From Phaeosaccion multiseriatum (taxonomy: Eukaryota > Ochrophyta, other classes), in contig OZ218964.1 of the NCBI GenBank assembly GCA_965112735.1, positions 1,922,001 to 1,986,000 of the forward strand: a stretch of DNA of 64,000 nucleotides, written 5' to 3'. A program made the translations under genes and the position numbers. Below are positions 32,790 through 44,259 of the stretch, piece after piece. Positions within the stretch are counted from its first letter, which is position 1. Every line of letters begins with the position of its first letter. The notes under the pieces were generated by a model, which was not told where the DNA came from, searched no databases, and worked only from the letters and a program-made list of their open reading frames with translations.

Positions 32790-34574
32790 ATGGAGAGGCC
32801 TCGGACTTGCCCGGGCTCGTCCGGTCGGCAACGGGTTGGGGCTTTCCGGGGTGGGCACGATGCCCCGCCCAAAAAGGCCAAGCCGGTGAAGAAAAGGCCC
32901 TTTCCCCAAATTTCACGAGCAGCTCCCGTAGATACCTCTCACGAGGAAAGGAGTCACCGAGCGCAGCGGGGACGAGACCAGGGGCGATTCCCGCCGTGGG
33001 TTCTGGAACAGCAGGGCTTTCGCGACCTGCTTGACGAGGTGTGTATGCTGCTGGGTCGCGGGGGCGAGACCGCGTCCGATAATCAAATCCTATCCGTCAT
33101 AATTGCTCTCCGTGGCACCCCACTCGCTCCTCCCCTGACAACCAGAGTTCGCGAGACTTGTATCGGCGTCGAAATGCGGCAGGCACTTGGCTGAAACGAG
33201 AGGTTGGTGCCGCAGACTCGTTTGGGTTCTCTTCTGATTTGGCCTGGGTGCAGAGCGTGTCGCAGAGGCTGGCGGAAGAGGATGACAGGAGAAGATTGGA
33301 ATGGGAAATGACGGAGAGAAGAGGCTCTTCTGCACCGACCGCCACCGTTGGGCACCAGCGTCGCATAGAGCTGGCTACAGCCACGTTTTCGTTGCTGGCC
33401 AAAAACGAGCCAGAGGAGGAAGGGGGCGGCGGCCCGGCCCATGGAGGGAGTGGCCGCGGCGCGCCACCCGAGAATCAGTCGGAAAGCCAGGCCTACCGTT
33501 CCTTGCCTGCAGGCAAGATCTCGTCAGGGTGGAGCTCTGCTCTATCCATGTTTGCGGTAAAGAGTAAAAAGCCTTCCGCAACCGCAGACCCTCTGGAAAA
33601 CTTTGACGACTCGGCAGTCGACTACCTCACTGCCGAAGTGCTGCTCCAGCGAGTGTTTGTCATCAGAGCAAGGGCCTTCGGGGTGGGCAGCCCCAACACC
33701 CGCCCCGCCTTGGAGAAGCTGCTGCAACTATATGACGTTCAGGTTGGGGCCAAAGACGAAGAAGCGGCAGAGCTGCGGGTGGACCCAGCAGCCCACCTAC
33801 GCCGGATCGAAGGACGTCTCGAGAAGCTGGCACAGTCTCTGTCTTGCTTGTGGACTGGAGGAGGAGGAGGCAAGAGCGCCCCCCCCCAGGTTGATTCTTT
33901 GGTGCGTGTCTACAACAAGGAAAGACAGCACTTTGACCATTCTTTGCCTCCCAAAAACGTGGAGAATGGACGCGGTAGCCTGCCCAACGATCTGCGGGGC
34001 AAGTGCCAAGACAGCGGTGTCAAGAACGAGTTGGTGCCCGCAGGGCCCGGCCCCGCAATAAAGGTGAAGACAGGGCAAGAGCTGGAGGCCGCGATTCAAA
34101 GTAAGTGAGAGCCCCCATGAGGAAAGAGCGGTTTTCCCCTCCCTCCCTCGCCTGAACTACTCCATACTTCTACTTCCACTCTTTGCAAGGGAGCGGCGAG
34201 GCGAGGTCTCCCCTGGACTCTTGGTTCCTCTTCAAAGGGTCTTTGAAGGAAAAGGCTCAAGACAAGGGCGTCCCTACGGAGTCTTTCGAGGAGTATTGCG
34301 AGGGCAGTCGAGCGTCGCGGCGCGTTGTGCACCACGTTCTGGCCGCAGGGGTCTGCGAGGAAGGCGAGTGGAGGTTCAGTAAGCGACTGGAGGAAGAGGT
34401 GCTGCGGGAGGACGGAGAAAAGCTGATCCGGCTAGACGCACAGATGGCCCAGCAGCAGCAGCAGCAGCAGCAGCAGTCCGAGGGGGAAGGGCAAGGACCT
34501 CTGGAAAAGGTGCTTCTGCAGGTGTCCAGGCAGGTATGTAGTGGTGGTGGTGGCGGTGGAGGTTGTCGTGGTGG

Positions 34575-34654
<80 letters not shown>

Positions 34655-37600
34655 CCCCTTGCCAACCACCTCGCACACCCCGAAATGACGCAATGCTTGT
34701 TGCTGCTCCCAAATACAATATCCAGGACTTTGGGCTAGCCTCCCACACGTGCTTGGCAACCCTTCGACGAAACATTAGCAATCCAACCGCCCTCAATGTG
34801 TTCAAAGCCACGCTGGGCGAGCTCGCAGCCGCCCCCAAGATGGACGATTTCAATGCAACGGTCAGCCTCACTCTCGGAGGGATGCAGGGCAAGGGAACAC
34901 TGGGCACGTACGGAGTGCTGGGAGAAACGTGCTACATTACTTATTCTTACGCCCACAGGTCCGGCCAGGCCAGGGCGCACTCTCCGACGGACTGGGTGGG
35001 CCTCTTTCGAGTGGATGACAAGGCAACGACAGAGTCCTTTGTCGCATGGCGCCTTGTTCCTCCCGAGAGCCAGTCCAGCATGGCCGTCAGTGGGGGCGTC
35101 ATCTCCACGCCGGGGATCTATCGAGCCAAGTACTTTGTGGGAGGCAGCGAGAGCGTCTTGGCCACAAGCGGGAATCTCCGAGTAGAAAAGGTGTCGTGTC
35201 GAGTGGGAGTCGCGCTCTCCTCTTCGTCGTCGTCCTCCACCGCGACTTTGGTGGCGGGAGACTCTCTCCGTGTGTACTACGAGTTTACGTACGCCCACAC
35301 GTTACACTCACCGGGCGATTGGGTGGGCATCATTGCCGAAGGCGCCGAGGTATGTAGGCTTTGAGGAGTGAGCGAAGTGCGTTGCTTGTTTTGTCCGGGC
35401 CAGCATAACGGTGCACCCGAATTCTACGTGCGCCGTTTTCATATCATAGGTGTGCGCTGCGTCCGCACTCTTGCGACAGCTGCTGCCGGCTGAGAACAAA
35501 GGGGAGGTCTTGTTTGAGAAAGGCCCCATACTTCCTGGGCAATACCGCGTCCATGTCTTCCTGTCCCAGTTTGATGACGCGCTCGCCGGCTCAAGTTACG
35601 TCTTTGAGACGGCATTGCACTTTCCCTTTAAGGAGATTGAGACTGCGCACCAGCAGCGGGAGGTGCTCGTATACGTGAGCACGAGATGGGACATGACCAT
35701 GGAGCGTGACGTCCTCTCTTCGGTGGCCATGCCCGCTCTCAAGGTATAGTCAGGGGAGGGAGATAGAGCGAGAGGGGGGGGGGTCAGGGAAGGATGAACG
35801 ACGACGTAGGGAAGTCTTCCTTGACGCATCCCCCCCCCCTCCCTCCGAACCCAAACACGAACACAGGCACTGTTCGACAACCGCCATGTCCGCTTCCGAT
35901 TCGTGGACCTCCGCAGCGAGATTGCCGCCATGGACTTGCTCACTCCTACAAATGTCCGAGCAATTCTGGCAAGTTGTCAGCGCCGTTGCCTGTCCCCTTC
36001 TTCCTTGACTGACGACGAGCCTCCTGCCTGGTCTGGCTGCTGTCGCTCAGGATTCCGTAAATAGCTGTCGACCGCACATGATATTCTGCATGGGCGACAC
36101 CAACGATATTGAGTTGTCGCCTGACAGTCTGGACGACGAGATTCGACGTGACTTCCCCTGGCTAGCTGGTAAGTTCCTTTTGTCTGAGGGTGTTGAGGAC
36201 CAGAGCTCACCCTGCGGTGGTCCTGCTTGACTTGGCCCATACAGACGCCCTGGGAATGGGAGACGCCAGCGAGGATGGCACAGAGGCCGCTTTCATCTCC
36301 ACCACCGATGTGGAGCTCTTGTCGGGCTTCATTCTTCCAGTCATGCAGGAGGAGCTCAAGAAGCGCCTCAGCACTCCGTGTTCGAAAGGCTCGAAAGAAG
36401 GGTGAGTGAGTGAGTGAGTGAGTGAGTACCGCGGGGGGGGGGGGGGATGTTCGATTGGATTTCGCCGTGGCTCTCTCTCTTTCTCACCTTGCCCTCCTCG
36501 TTCCTCGTCCGCAGCCCCTGCTCCTGTTCAGCGTGCGTCCCTTCGGTGCCGCGGAGGCTCAGGGCAGGCGGGCTTTTAACCGTCGCTGGCTCTCCGCATC
36601 CTGTGCTGGATATCCTGGATGCCTTGCGGGACAGGCGTGGAGACGACGACGACGACAAGGTACCTACCCTGTCTGGGACACAAGTTGGCTCTTGAGTTTT
36701 GGCTGATCTTCCTCATGAGCTGTCATGTTCGTTCTGCCCCCGCGTGCTTGTCTAGGCCTGCGAGCGAGGGCAGCTCACCAAGCACGTGTGTTTCTACACG
36801 AGACGAGCAAGTTTGAGGTCGAGGCTGCACCCCAATCAGCACAAGGTATGAAATGAAGCATCTAGTTTCTGTGCAGCGCTCTCTTGCTGGGCTGACGAAA
36901 AAGATGCTCCTCCACCAGGCTGCCGGAGAGCATGAGGCGAGCATCGAGTACATCAATGCCAGCAAAACGCACATGGCTCGGCTGCGAAAAGAGGTTCAAA
37001 CAAGCACGCGCAAAGTCAGCCCCAACTACATCGACAGCACCGCCTTTCTGCACCAAGTGTTGACGGACATGGAGTCGCTCGCAGAAGACCTGTACCCCAG
37101 CGAGTAAGTAGCCCTTCCCCCACATTGATGTAGGAAGGAGGGGCAGGGGTGCGACGCTTGGGGATGCCTGCATTTATTCATGACCCGCCCCCCTTTCATT
37201 TTTGTGCCACACAGTACGCTGCCCGACCCGCTTGACGTTATGGCCATGCAGCGCCATGAGTCCTCCGCCAAGCTCCTCGCGCAAGGCTGTGTCCAAGGAT
37301 CGCCCGGCAGCGAGACCATTTCGTGGGGCGAAAAGGGGAGGGACACCTCAGTGAAGGAGTACTGTCGAAAGGAGACCATAATGGACGCCCTTTGTGCCTA
37401 TGTAGAGGCGGCGTGTGCCTCGGGCTTTGTCCTCACTGTGCAGGTAAGAGGGAGCATGCATGTGGTAGCATCACTTGGCGGGACTCTCTCTCGAAAGAAG
37501 CCAGCTTGTTCTTCTCTTGCTCACCCCCCTCCTCCCCCCTTCACTACCCACGTACCCCGCAGCCTGGGTCTGGAATCACGACTGCGCTCTTGCAGTTTCT

Positions 37601-38393
37601 GCAGTGGTACGTGGAGGGCCCAGGGCCACGCAACGGCTTTGCCAAGTCCCACCCTGTCCGAGTGGACGGGTCTTTCGATGCGGTACCCGTTTACGGACGT
37701 ACGCCGCTGGCTCGGTCAGTGGTGTGGAGAAAGCGACGCGTGGGGGGCCTGAAGGAGGTTGCGCGGAGAACCTTGGTGCTGTACGTCAATCTCAGAGAGC
37801 CTCATGAAGAGTGGACGCAGAACAAACTGTGCCACTTTATCATACAGGTAAGGCATCAACAGCAGAGGACACACTCGGTGTCTACTGCTCTCCCCCTAAC
37901 GTTGGCTTTTGCTTGCGCTACTGATCCGTCAGGAAATTATTCAAACCTTTGGTCTTCCTCTGGACCCTCCTCTTCGGTCCGGCTCCAAAGACCACTCCGC
38001 GGATGGGTCTGAAGAGCATCTTGCGACGGGGGGCAACGCGGTGGATGAGCTTGCCTACAGCGCAGAAGAGGGTGGCGGGGAGGGGAAGACAACAACAGCA
38101 ACGACGGGGCGACCGGAGAGCCTGGATGTTGGTGATAAGGATGCCGACTTTCTGGCGCCCTGGTTTGAAAGGCTCGGCGCTCTTGGCGACTTGGTGCTGC
38201 TCTTGGACGGCGTCGATGTCCTGGAGAGGTGAGGAGGAGATTTGTGGAGTGTCGCAACGCAGATGGGTTAGTGTGATTCGGTCTCTCCAGAACCGTTGCC
38301 TCTTGCTTTTGCTTCTTTCTTGCTTGCTTGCTTGCTTATTTGCTTGGTTTTGCTTGCCGGCTTCTTGCGTGCTTGCTTGCGTGCTTGCTTGCG

Positions 38394-38449
<56 letters not shown>

Positions 38450-41319
38450 AGTGCGGAGCTTGCGCAAGGCCTGCCGGAGCTGGTGTTCTCTTGGCTTCCA
38501 ACGCCACTTCCGTCCTTCGTTCGGGTTGTGGCCACCTGCCAAGCCGGAGGAGTGGTGTGTCGGGCGCTCGAGAGAGGCGACTACCAATGGGACCTGGTGC
38601 ATTGGCGGCTCATTTTGTCAGCCACCATGAAGGAAAGCGTCTGCCACGATATGCTCAAAAGGTGGGGGGTGGGGTGCGTGGTGTCGTACATGGATGCAGA
38701 GGTCTTGTTGACGGAGGTGACGGGCTGCGTGGCCTATCTGAGGCAACTCTTGGAGGAGCTGCACGAGCGAGGGCTGTTCTCGGCGCTTCAACTCCCCCCA
38801 GGACTGCATCCGTCCCCCCCCAAGACGGCAGCACCGGCAGCAGCAGAGAGCGTCGAAACCGTCGACGAGCTGCGTGCCACGGCCACCGAGGTTATTCAAA
38901 AGTGCACGACGGTGGAGCACCTCGTGGCTTTGAGGCTAGACAGGGTCCTCGGCCTCGAGGCGTGCGCAGAAAAGTGTGCGGAAGGGACGACACAGGGGCA
39001 GGCGGCGGCTGGGGGGAGATGCATGTGCGCAGTCTGCCAGCGCCCGCTCGTCCGGGCAGCCGTCTTTCTCATTGCCCTCTCGGCCAAAGGGTTGGCATCC
39101 TTCGAGCTGCACGGTCTCTTGCAGCTCATGTGCAGTCGGCACAGACAGTCTGGCGGAGGGAAGCGCTCGAACAAGGGGACGAATCTATCTTCGGAGTTTG
39201 TGACCAAGGTGGAAGAGAAGTTGGCTCCATTCGCGACGAAGGTGTGTTGTGTGCTACTTGACATGTTTGTCGCGTGCCTTTCCTTACTTTCGGAAGATTC
39301 CTCCTCACTCCTCCTCCTCCTCCTCCTCCTCCTCCTCACCCAACCGCAAAACACGCACGGAGACAGTCCTTGGGGCTGTACCGCCTCCAAGGTCACGTGC
39401 AGGCCGCTGCTATCCGAGTGTGCATCGACGCAGACTTTCAGGCGGGGGCCAGTGTGGACCCCAACGTGCCGGCAGTGCCCATGGTAGCAGCGTACCCTGG
39501 AGCCACGCCCCAGCCTAGCCGCGGGTTGCACCACACGAGTCGTGGCTTCTTCCTGCAGCTCCTCGTGGACTACTTTTCGTTGGAGAAGCCGAGCCTGCGC
39601 AATGCCGTGGAGCTGCCCCACGCAGCAGCAGGTGAGGCGTCGGAGCCTTGGAGCCTTGTATGGAGGAAGCAAGGCATCGCGTACAAAACTAACACACACC
39701 GGCTCTTTTGAATGAATGGTTGCAGGTCTCGTCAGGGCGGCGGCCAGGCACTCCGACTACGTCAAGAAGGCGTCCCGCTACAGGGAGAAGCTACTGGCGA
39801 TCATCACCGACTGCCAACTCTTTGAACTGGCTGCGGACCAAAGGAATGGGCTCTTCGACGACCTCCTCGAGTACCAGGTCACATCTCAGGGCGAAGTATT
39901 TTAGAGACACGCACAGACGCTTCAACCCTCGCGGCTCTCGCTTCCCCCATTTGGAAACAAGAATAGAAGGAAGAGCAAGGAGGAGTGTGAAGGGGTCGCT
40001 TGGGAAGTAGGGGTGGTACTGATGTGGAGGCGCGCTTGCCCTTTTTCTCACTACTCCATTGCTCCTCCACAAAAAAAATACGTACAGGTCTTGACGAAGG
40101 CCCCTCCGTCCAAGCTCCTTCACCTCCTTCGCACGTCCTTTGAAAGCACGTTCCAAATAGACAGTCAGCATCGACAAGGAACGAGTTATCAGGTTGGTAG
40201 GGGCCCCCTTTCTCTTGCGGTGGCGGAGGTGCAAAGTCCTTATTCCACTCCCTCCTTCCCCCAACTCTCTCCAACTCTTGCTAGCTTTTGCACAAAAAGG
40301 AGGTGGTGCGCTACGAGGACTTGCATGGGCCCGGGGCACGCATTCTTTTGCGCATCGCAGAGTTTACGCTCCACCGCCTCCGCCTCACTGAAGAAGCGCA
40401 GTCCATGGGGGAGTGCGCGGCGTGCCTAATGTTTGGTGTGTCCCAGCTCACCTACGTTGCTTTCCAGGGAGTTGAGTGCTTGCGGTATCCGGTGGAGTCG
40501 GTGCTGGAGTGTCTCCGCTTCTTGACGGACCTTTACTTTAGCCTGGCCGTGGATATGTACGCCCTGTTCTTCAAGGACCCGCTGGACCCGGCGAGCCTTT
40601 TTCACGACTTGCCATTCTCGCACGTTGTCACGCCGGACACGCCCCCGTCTTTCGACGAGGAGGTTCCACGGCCTGGACGTGAGAGCGACCGCGTCGCGGC
40701 ACCACCACCTCCGAGAGCAGCAGCAGCGGCCAAGACGGCAAATTTGGTTTCGCCCATGAGGAACCCTTTTCGCAGCGTGACGCAGGTGATCAAGTTTAAG
40801 CAAGCCTTGAGGGCGGCGAGCGAGGAAGGCAAAAAGGCGCGCAAGGCGTATGACCAGCGCAAGTTGGAGATGAATGGCGTGGTGACGGGGTTGGGAAGCG
40901 ACTTTGAAGGAAGCGGCACCATGTCGGCAAAGCTGTTGCGGAAGCCAGTCAACCCTGGTGGCCAGACGCGAGAGGAGAGGGGGGAAATGATGAGGGCCAA
41001 GACCATTGTGTCGCGTATGCTTGCTTCCTGGCCGAGGGTGTGCGAAGCCATGGGGGTGTGCTGCTCTCAGACGGTCAAGATCCGACTACTCGTCAAGGAC
41101 GTTGCGGGGGCCAGCGGAGCCGACTGCTGGAAGAACAAGAGGCGGCAGGAGAGGAACAGGAGGAGGCTACAGGAAATACTCATGAAGAGCGCACGCTTCG
41201 AGAGAGTCGCGCAAGTCGTCAGGGAGAGGCAAGCGCAGTCCACCAGCTTTGTCGTGGAGCGGGACGACATCCTCGGAAACACCCTGCGAAGGGCCATGAG
41301 AGGAGCCGCTGGCTCGTGA
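32790..41319 (+). CDS. Large STAND NTPase with SKICH-like repeats and DUF4062-like module
   Basis: Nineteen exons: 32790-33038, 33146-34100, 34190-34533, 34726-35349, 35450-35743, 35867-35968, 36051-36168, 36245-36401, 36515-36659, 36756-36845, 36919-37103, 37215-37443, 37563-37847, 37933-38228, 38452-39241, 39367-39631, 39726-39877, 40088-40192, 40285-41319; 2,139 residues. Parts: disordered basic start; TPR-like stretch (about 260-285); Gln run; two SKICH-like sandwiches (SPTDWVGLFRV, then SPGDWVGIIAEG, about 560-820); DUF4062-like VYVSTRWDMTMERDVL with VDLRSE (about 795-1090); P-loop QPGSGITTALL (about 1164) with Ile for Lys; Walker B LVLLLDGVDVLE; sensor-like FVRVVATCQ; winged-helix-like AKGLASFELHGLL; Arg-rich end with SFVVERDDILGNTL. 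The order recalls TEP1, NWD and NPHP3. One intron uses GC-AG (35969-36050). Function is unknown; signal sensing or scaffold is inferred. Confidence 0.75.
34573..34653. repeat. (TTG)n run in intron 3 of the STAND gene
   Basis: About 80 bp of pure TTG repeats inside intron 34534-34725. All six frames across it are open, which creates spurious poly-Val, poly-Cys, poly-Thr and poly-Asn ORFs. Confidence 0.95.
38319..38450. repeat. (CTTG)n microsatellite ending at a 3' splice site
   Basis: A run of CTTG tetranucleotides of about 130 bp fills intron 38229-38451 and runs right up to the acceptor (gcttgctag). It serves as the pyrimidine tract of this intron. Confidence 0.9.
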
Positions 41320-41344
41320 GGCAGCCACGCCGCTCCATTCCGTA

Positions 41345-41720
41345 GGGCGCCAGCGGAGTCGAATGCTAGAGGAGATAGCAAGAAGTCCTCATGAAGAGCG
41401 CGCGGTTCGAGAGAGTCGCGCAAGAGGTAAAGCAGCAGCGTTGTGGTGGAGTAGGACGATATCGTCAGAAACACCCTGAGAGGAGCCGCTGGCTTGTAGG
41501 GCAGGCATGCCGCGTTTCGTGGGGCACCAGCGGAGCCGATTGCTGCAAGAACAGAAAGGAACATGAGGAGACTGCAAGAAATCCTCGTACAGAGCGCGCG
41601 GTTCGAGAGAGTCGCGCAAGGAGAGGCAAAGCAGCTTTGTGGTGGAGAGGAACAACGGCATCGGAAACACCCTGAGAGGAGCCACTGGCTCGTGAGGCAG
41701 CCATGCCGCCCCATTCATTC
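41345..41720 (+). pseudogene. Two decayed tandem copies of the STAND gene 3' end
   Basis: The last part of exon 19 (from about 41111, gccagcggagccgactgctg) recurs from about 41349 (gccagcggagtcgaatgcta) and from about 41528 (accagcggagccgattgctg). Each copy keeps agagcgc(g/a)c(g/t)cttcgagagagtcgcg-like words, then ggtggag with a short Arg-rich coding remnant, then gagaggagcc(g/a)ctggct and ggcagcc(a/c)tgccg. Small gaps break the frame, so the copies are non-functional pieces of about 180 bp. Confidence 0.8.
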
Positions 41721-42619
41721 CGAAGTGGAGCGAGAGGATCATGAGGCCACTTCTCTGCCTTGCGGTTTCCCGCGTTGACAGGACACGGGGGGGGGGTATT
41801 AGAGCGGGACGACATCAGAGGAGCCTGCTTGTGGCTCTCTGCCTTCCAGTTTCAAGGGTTGACGGGTGTTGTGAGTAGCACACCTGGGACTCAATGGCTC
41901 AAGACGTAGGCCTTGGTACGTACGGATGATTGCAATAAAGTGAGGCTGGCTGCGGTGAGTATATAGGCTCATGCCTAGGTATTCTCTACGGGGGGTGGCC
42001 CTCCGTGTTTCGCTCACGCATGGAGTACTCTACTCGACTACTACCTGCTGTGATGGAGGTGGGATGGGCTCACTTACTTAATGTTAGGTGTAGGTAGAGA
42101 GACTGGCTCGGATAAGAGGAAGATAACCCCCAAGCTGAGCACTACCGAGTTTCCGTCAAGGAGAAGAGTTGCGAGAAGTGATAATACTGCTTTTTGAGGG
42201 CAAGGGAGTATCCCTGTTAAGGAAGCTTTCCCGTTGGTCTACACGGGTTTAGGAGTGAGCTGCATTCGAGCCAAGCCCAACATATCTACCGACCTTACAG
42301 CACGTAAGTGAGCCCATCCCACCTCCACCACACTGCCTACCCATTGCCGGCGTCAGTGGGCCTGCTGCTTGCCGTATACGTCGACTTACTCCTTGGCGTA
42401 TAAGTCGACCAGCTGCTTGCCGTCGAGCTTCTTCCCCCCTTTACCCTGCTTTACCATACCTGCTATACCATAGTTGCCGACATCAGCCGGGCCTAGCTTC
42501 TACCGGCGGCGGCCGGTAGCAGCCATGTTACTGAGAATAGGTCGGTAGCACGCTAGGGGTCGAGGGAGCAGAACAAGCCACCGCGCTACGTGCTCACACC
42601 CTCTGCCATACCTCCCGCG
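41721..42619. other. Intergenic stretch without a recognised gene
   Basis: About 900 bp. It has the word cgtata(c/a)gtcgac twice (about 42375 and 42397), ctgcttgccgt repeated, and a ggccggtagcag ... ggtagcacgctaggggtcga block at 42506-42563 resembling 16721-16860. No conserved frame is seen. Confidence 0.5.
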
Positions 42620-43516
42620 CTATTGCCCTGCTGCCGTTGTCTGGGCCTGCTGGAAGGCCATTGTCATCTGAAAGAGTTTGGTCATGACCTGAGAGACGTT
42701 GGCCCCTGAGTTGGCTGAGGTTTCGAAGTAGGGGAATCCGCGCTCCGCGGCCCATAATCGGCCCTCCTCCTCGCTTACTTGCCTCTTCTTGTCCACCTTG
42801 TTGGCGCACACCACGATGGGGATGCCGGAGGCCCCAAACTTTGAAGCCTCCTCTACCCAGCTCTGCAGCTCCTCGAATGTGGTACGCTTACTCACGTCGT
42901 ACACGAGTAAGGCCTGCCACGTGAAGGTTGCTCAGTGAGTGAATGAAGCCAGCCAAGACAGTGGCGATAGCAGCATGCCTACTAAAACACGCAGACACTC
43001 ACCCCCTGCGAGTCCTTGTAGAACTCGTTTCGGATCTCAAAAAAGTCTGGGTGGCCCGACAAGTCCCAGAAGTTGACCCGCGCCTCCTCTCCATTGATGG
43101 ACACTGGTTTGACCCCGTAGTCAATGCCGATTGTTGAAATGTACTTGGAGACGAACTGGTGGAGGAAACGAAAGCGCGCGATGAGTGAGACGAGTCGCCC
43201 GCACAGTCATTTCAGAGGGGAGACTCTTGCACTCGAAAGAGACTTACCCTGTCTTCGCAGAACCTCTTGATCAGACAGCTCTTGCCGGACCCCAGGCTCC
43301 CCATCGATATGATCTTCAGTCTCACGCACTGCTCAGTGCCACAAGAAAAAGCGGAGCAGAATGGTGTTGGTATCTTGCTCGGAATGCCTCCGTTCGTTTC
43401 GCGCATCGGCTCCTACTCACCCACTGCCGCCGTTGGGGTGCATCCACAGCCCTGGCCGTGTACAGATCATCCACACCCCTGCTTAGCCGCCGAGTGCCAC
43501 GCCGCTGCGAGCTCAT
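42620..43516 (-). CDS. RJL (RBJ/DNAJC27-like) small GTPase without J domain
   Basis: Exons 43421-43516, 43248-43328, 43003-43155 and 42620-42913 give 207 residues. Motifs: P-loop GSLGSGKSC, then KRFCEDRFVSKYISTIGIDYG, switch II WDLSGHPDFFEIRNEFYKD (His where Ras has Gln, as in RJL proteins), ANKVDKK and ETSANSGA. The protein ends after the GTPase fold with no prenylation cysteines and no DnaJ domain. RJL GTPases are membrane-anchor-free Ras-like proteins whose presence across eukaryotes follows that of the flagellar apparatus. The first exon adds a short basic stretch (MSSQRRGTRR). Confidence 0.9.
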
Positions 43517-43883
43517 TGCTTTTCACACCATGCAGCTTTGCTATGATCTTTCTCTTCCTTTTCTCCTGTCCGGCCGCTGGCGCTCACTCACAACCACACC
43601 ATTTTTTCCTGCAGATTACTCTATACGTGTTATACGTGTTATGCTTGGAGAGAGAGAGATAGCAAACAGTGCCGAGTGGAAAAAGATTGTGAAACGGCAA
43701 GGCCGTCGTCGGAAGAAAAGCCCGTTTGTGGTTTGGTTTTTTTTGGGGGCAAAGAGCTGTCAACGAGGTGTACAGCCAATCAGCGGGGGGAGGAGGAGGA
43801 GAGGGTGCTGACTGCGGTGGTGCGTCAGCAAGTGCTGCTCAGGAGGGAAAATTGACGACGCCTGCCGACGTGCTAGCACACCT

Positions 43884-43982
43884 TCGACTCCTGACGCACC
43901 ATCCGCTATCCGTTATCGCCGGCGCCAGCCGATCCGCTATCCCCTATCGGCCGGCGGCCGATAATAGTGCGTCAGGGGTCGA
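43884..43982. repeat. Short foldback element copy
   Basis: TCGACTCCTGACGCACCATC at 43884-43903 is matched inverted by atagtgcgtcaggggtcga at 43964-43982, with gttatcgccggcgccagcc in between. This 99-bp copy belongs to the family at 16373-16714. Confidence 0.85.
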
Positions 43983-44259
43983 ACACCTGGGTACGTCAGT
44001 GGCCCAGGTGTAGGCAATCTCCATCAAGGTACCGGCTGTGGCCCTTCCCTTCTTTTCTTACTTCCCATTACTTGAATGAGACTCGGGTTACTAGAGCAGC
44101 CAGCAGCAGCAACACCCACACGAGAGGGAAATACCCTACGTCCAGCGTTAACCTTGGCGACAGAGCTGGTCGTCGACGGCACTCTCGTCTCCGTCAGGGT
44201 GTTGCTGCACACTTCCCCCCAGTGGTGCTGGAGGGCACTTCTTCCGGCCAACGCGAATC

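Noticed and set aside
33158-33194. Separate gene starting at 33158
   Set aside because: The frame opens with TTG, not ATG, and joins exactly to the upstream exon through intron 33039-33145.
34541-34738. Long open frames of poly-Val, poly-Cys, poly-Asn or poly-Thr
   Set aside because: They come from a pure (TTG)n run inside an intron whose flanking exons join in frame.
36846-36876. A 31-bp intron between gtatga and gtgcag in the STAND gene
   Set aside because: Far below the 55-120 bp seen elsewhere; an acceptor at 36918 (ctccaccag) gives a 73-bp intron and also keeps the frame.
37918-38535. Minus-strand ORF with Lys-Gln-Ala-Ser repeats
   Set aside because: Shadow of the CTTG microsatellite; the opposite strand carries the STAND exons.
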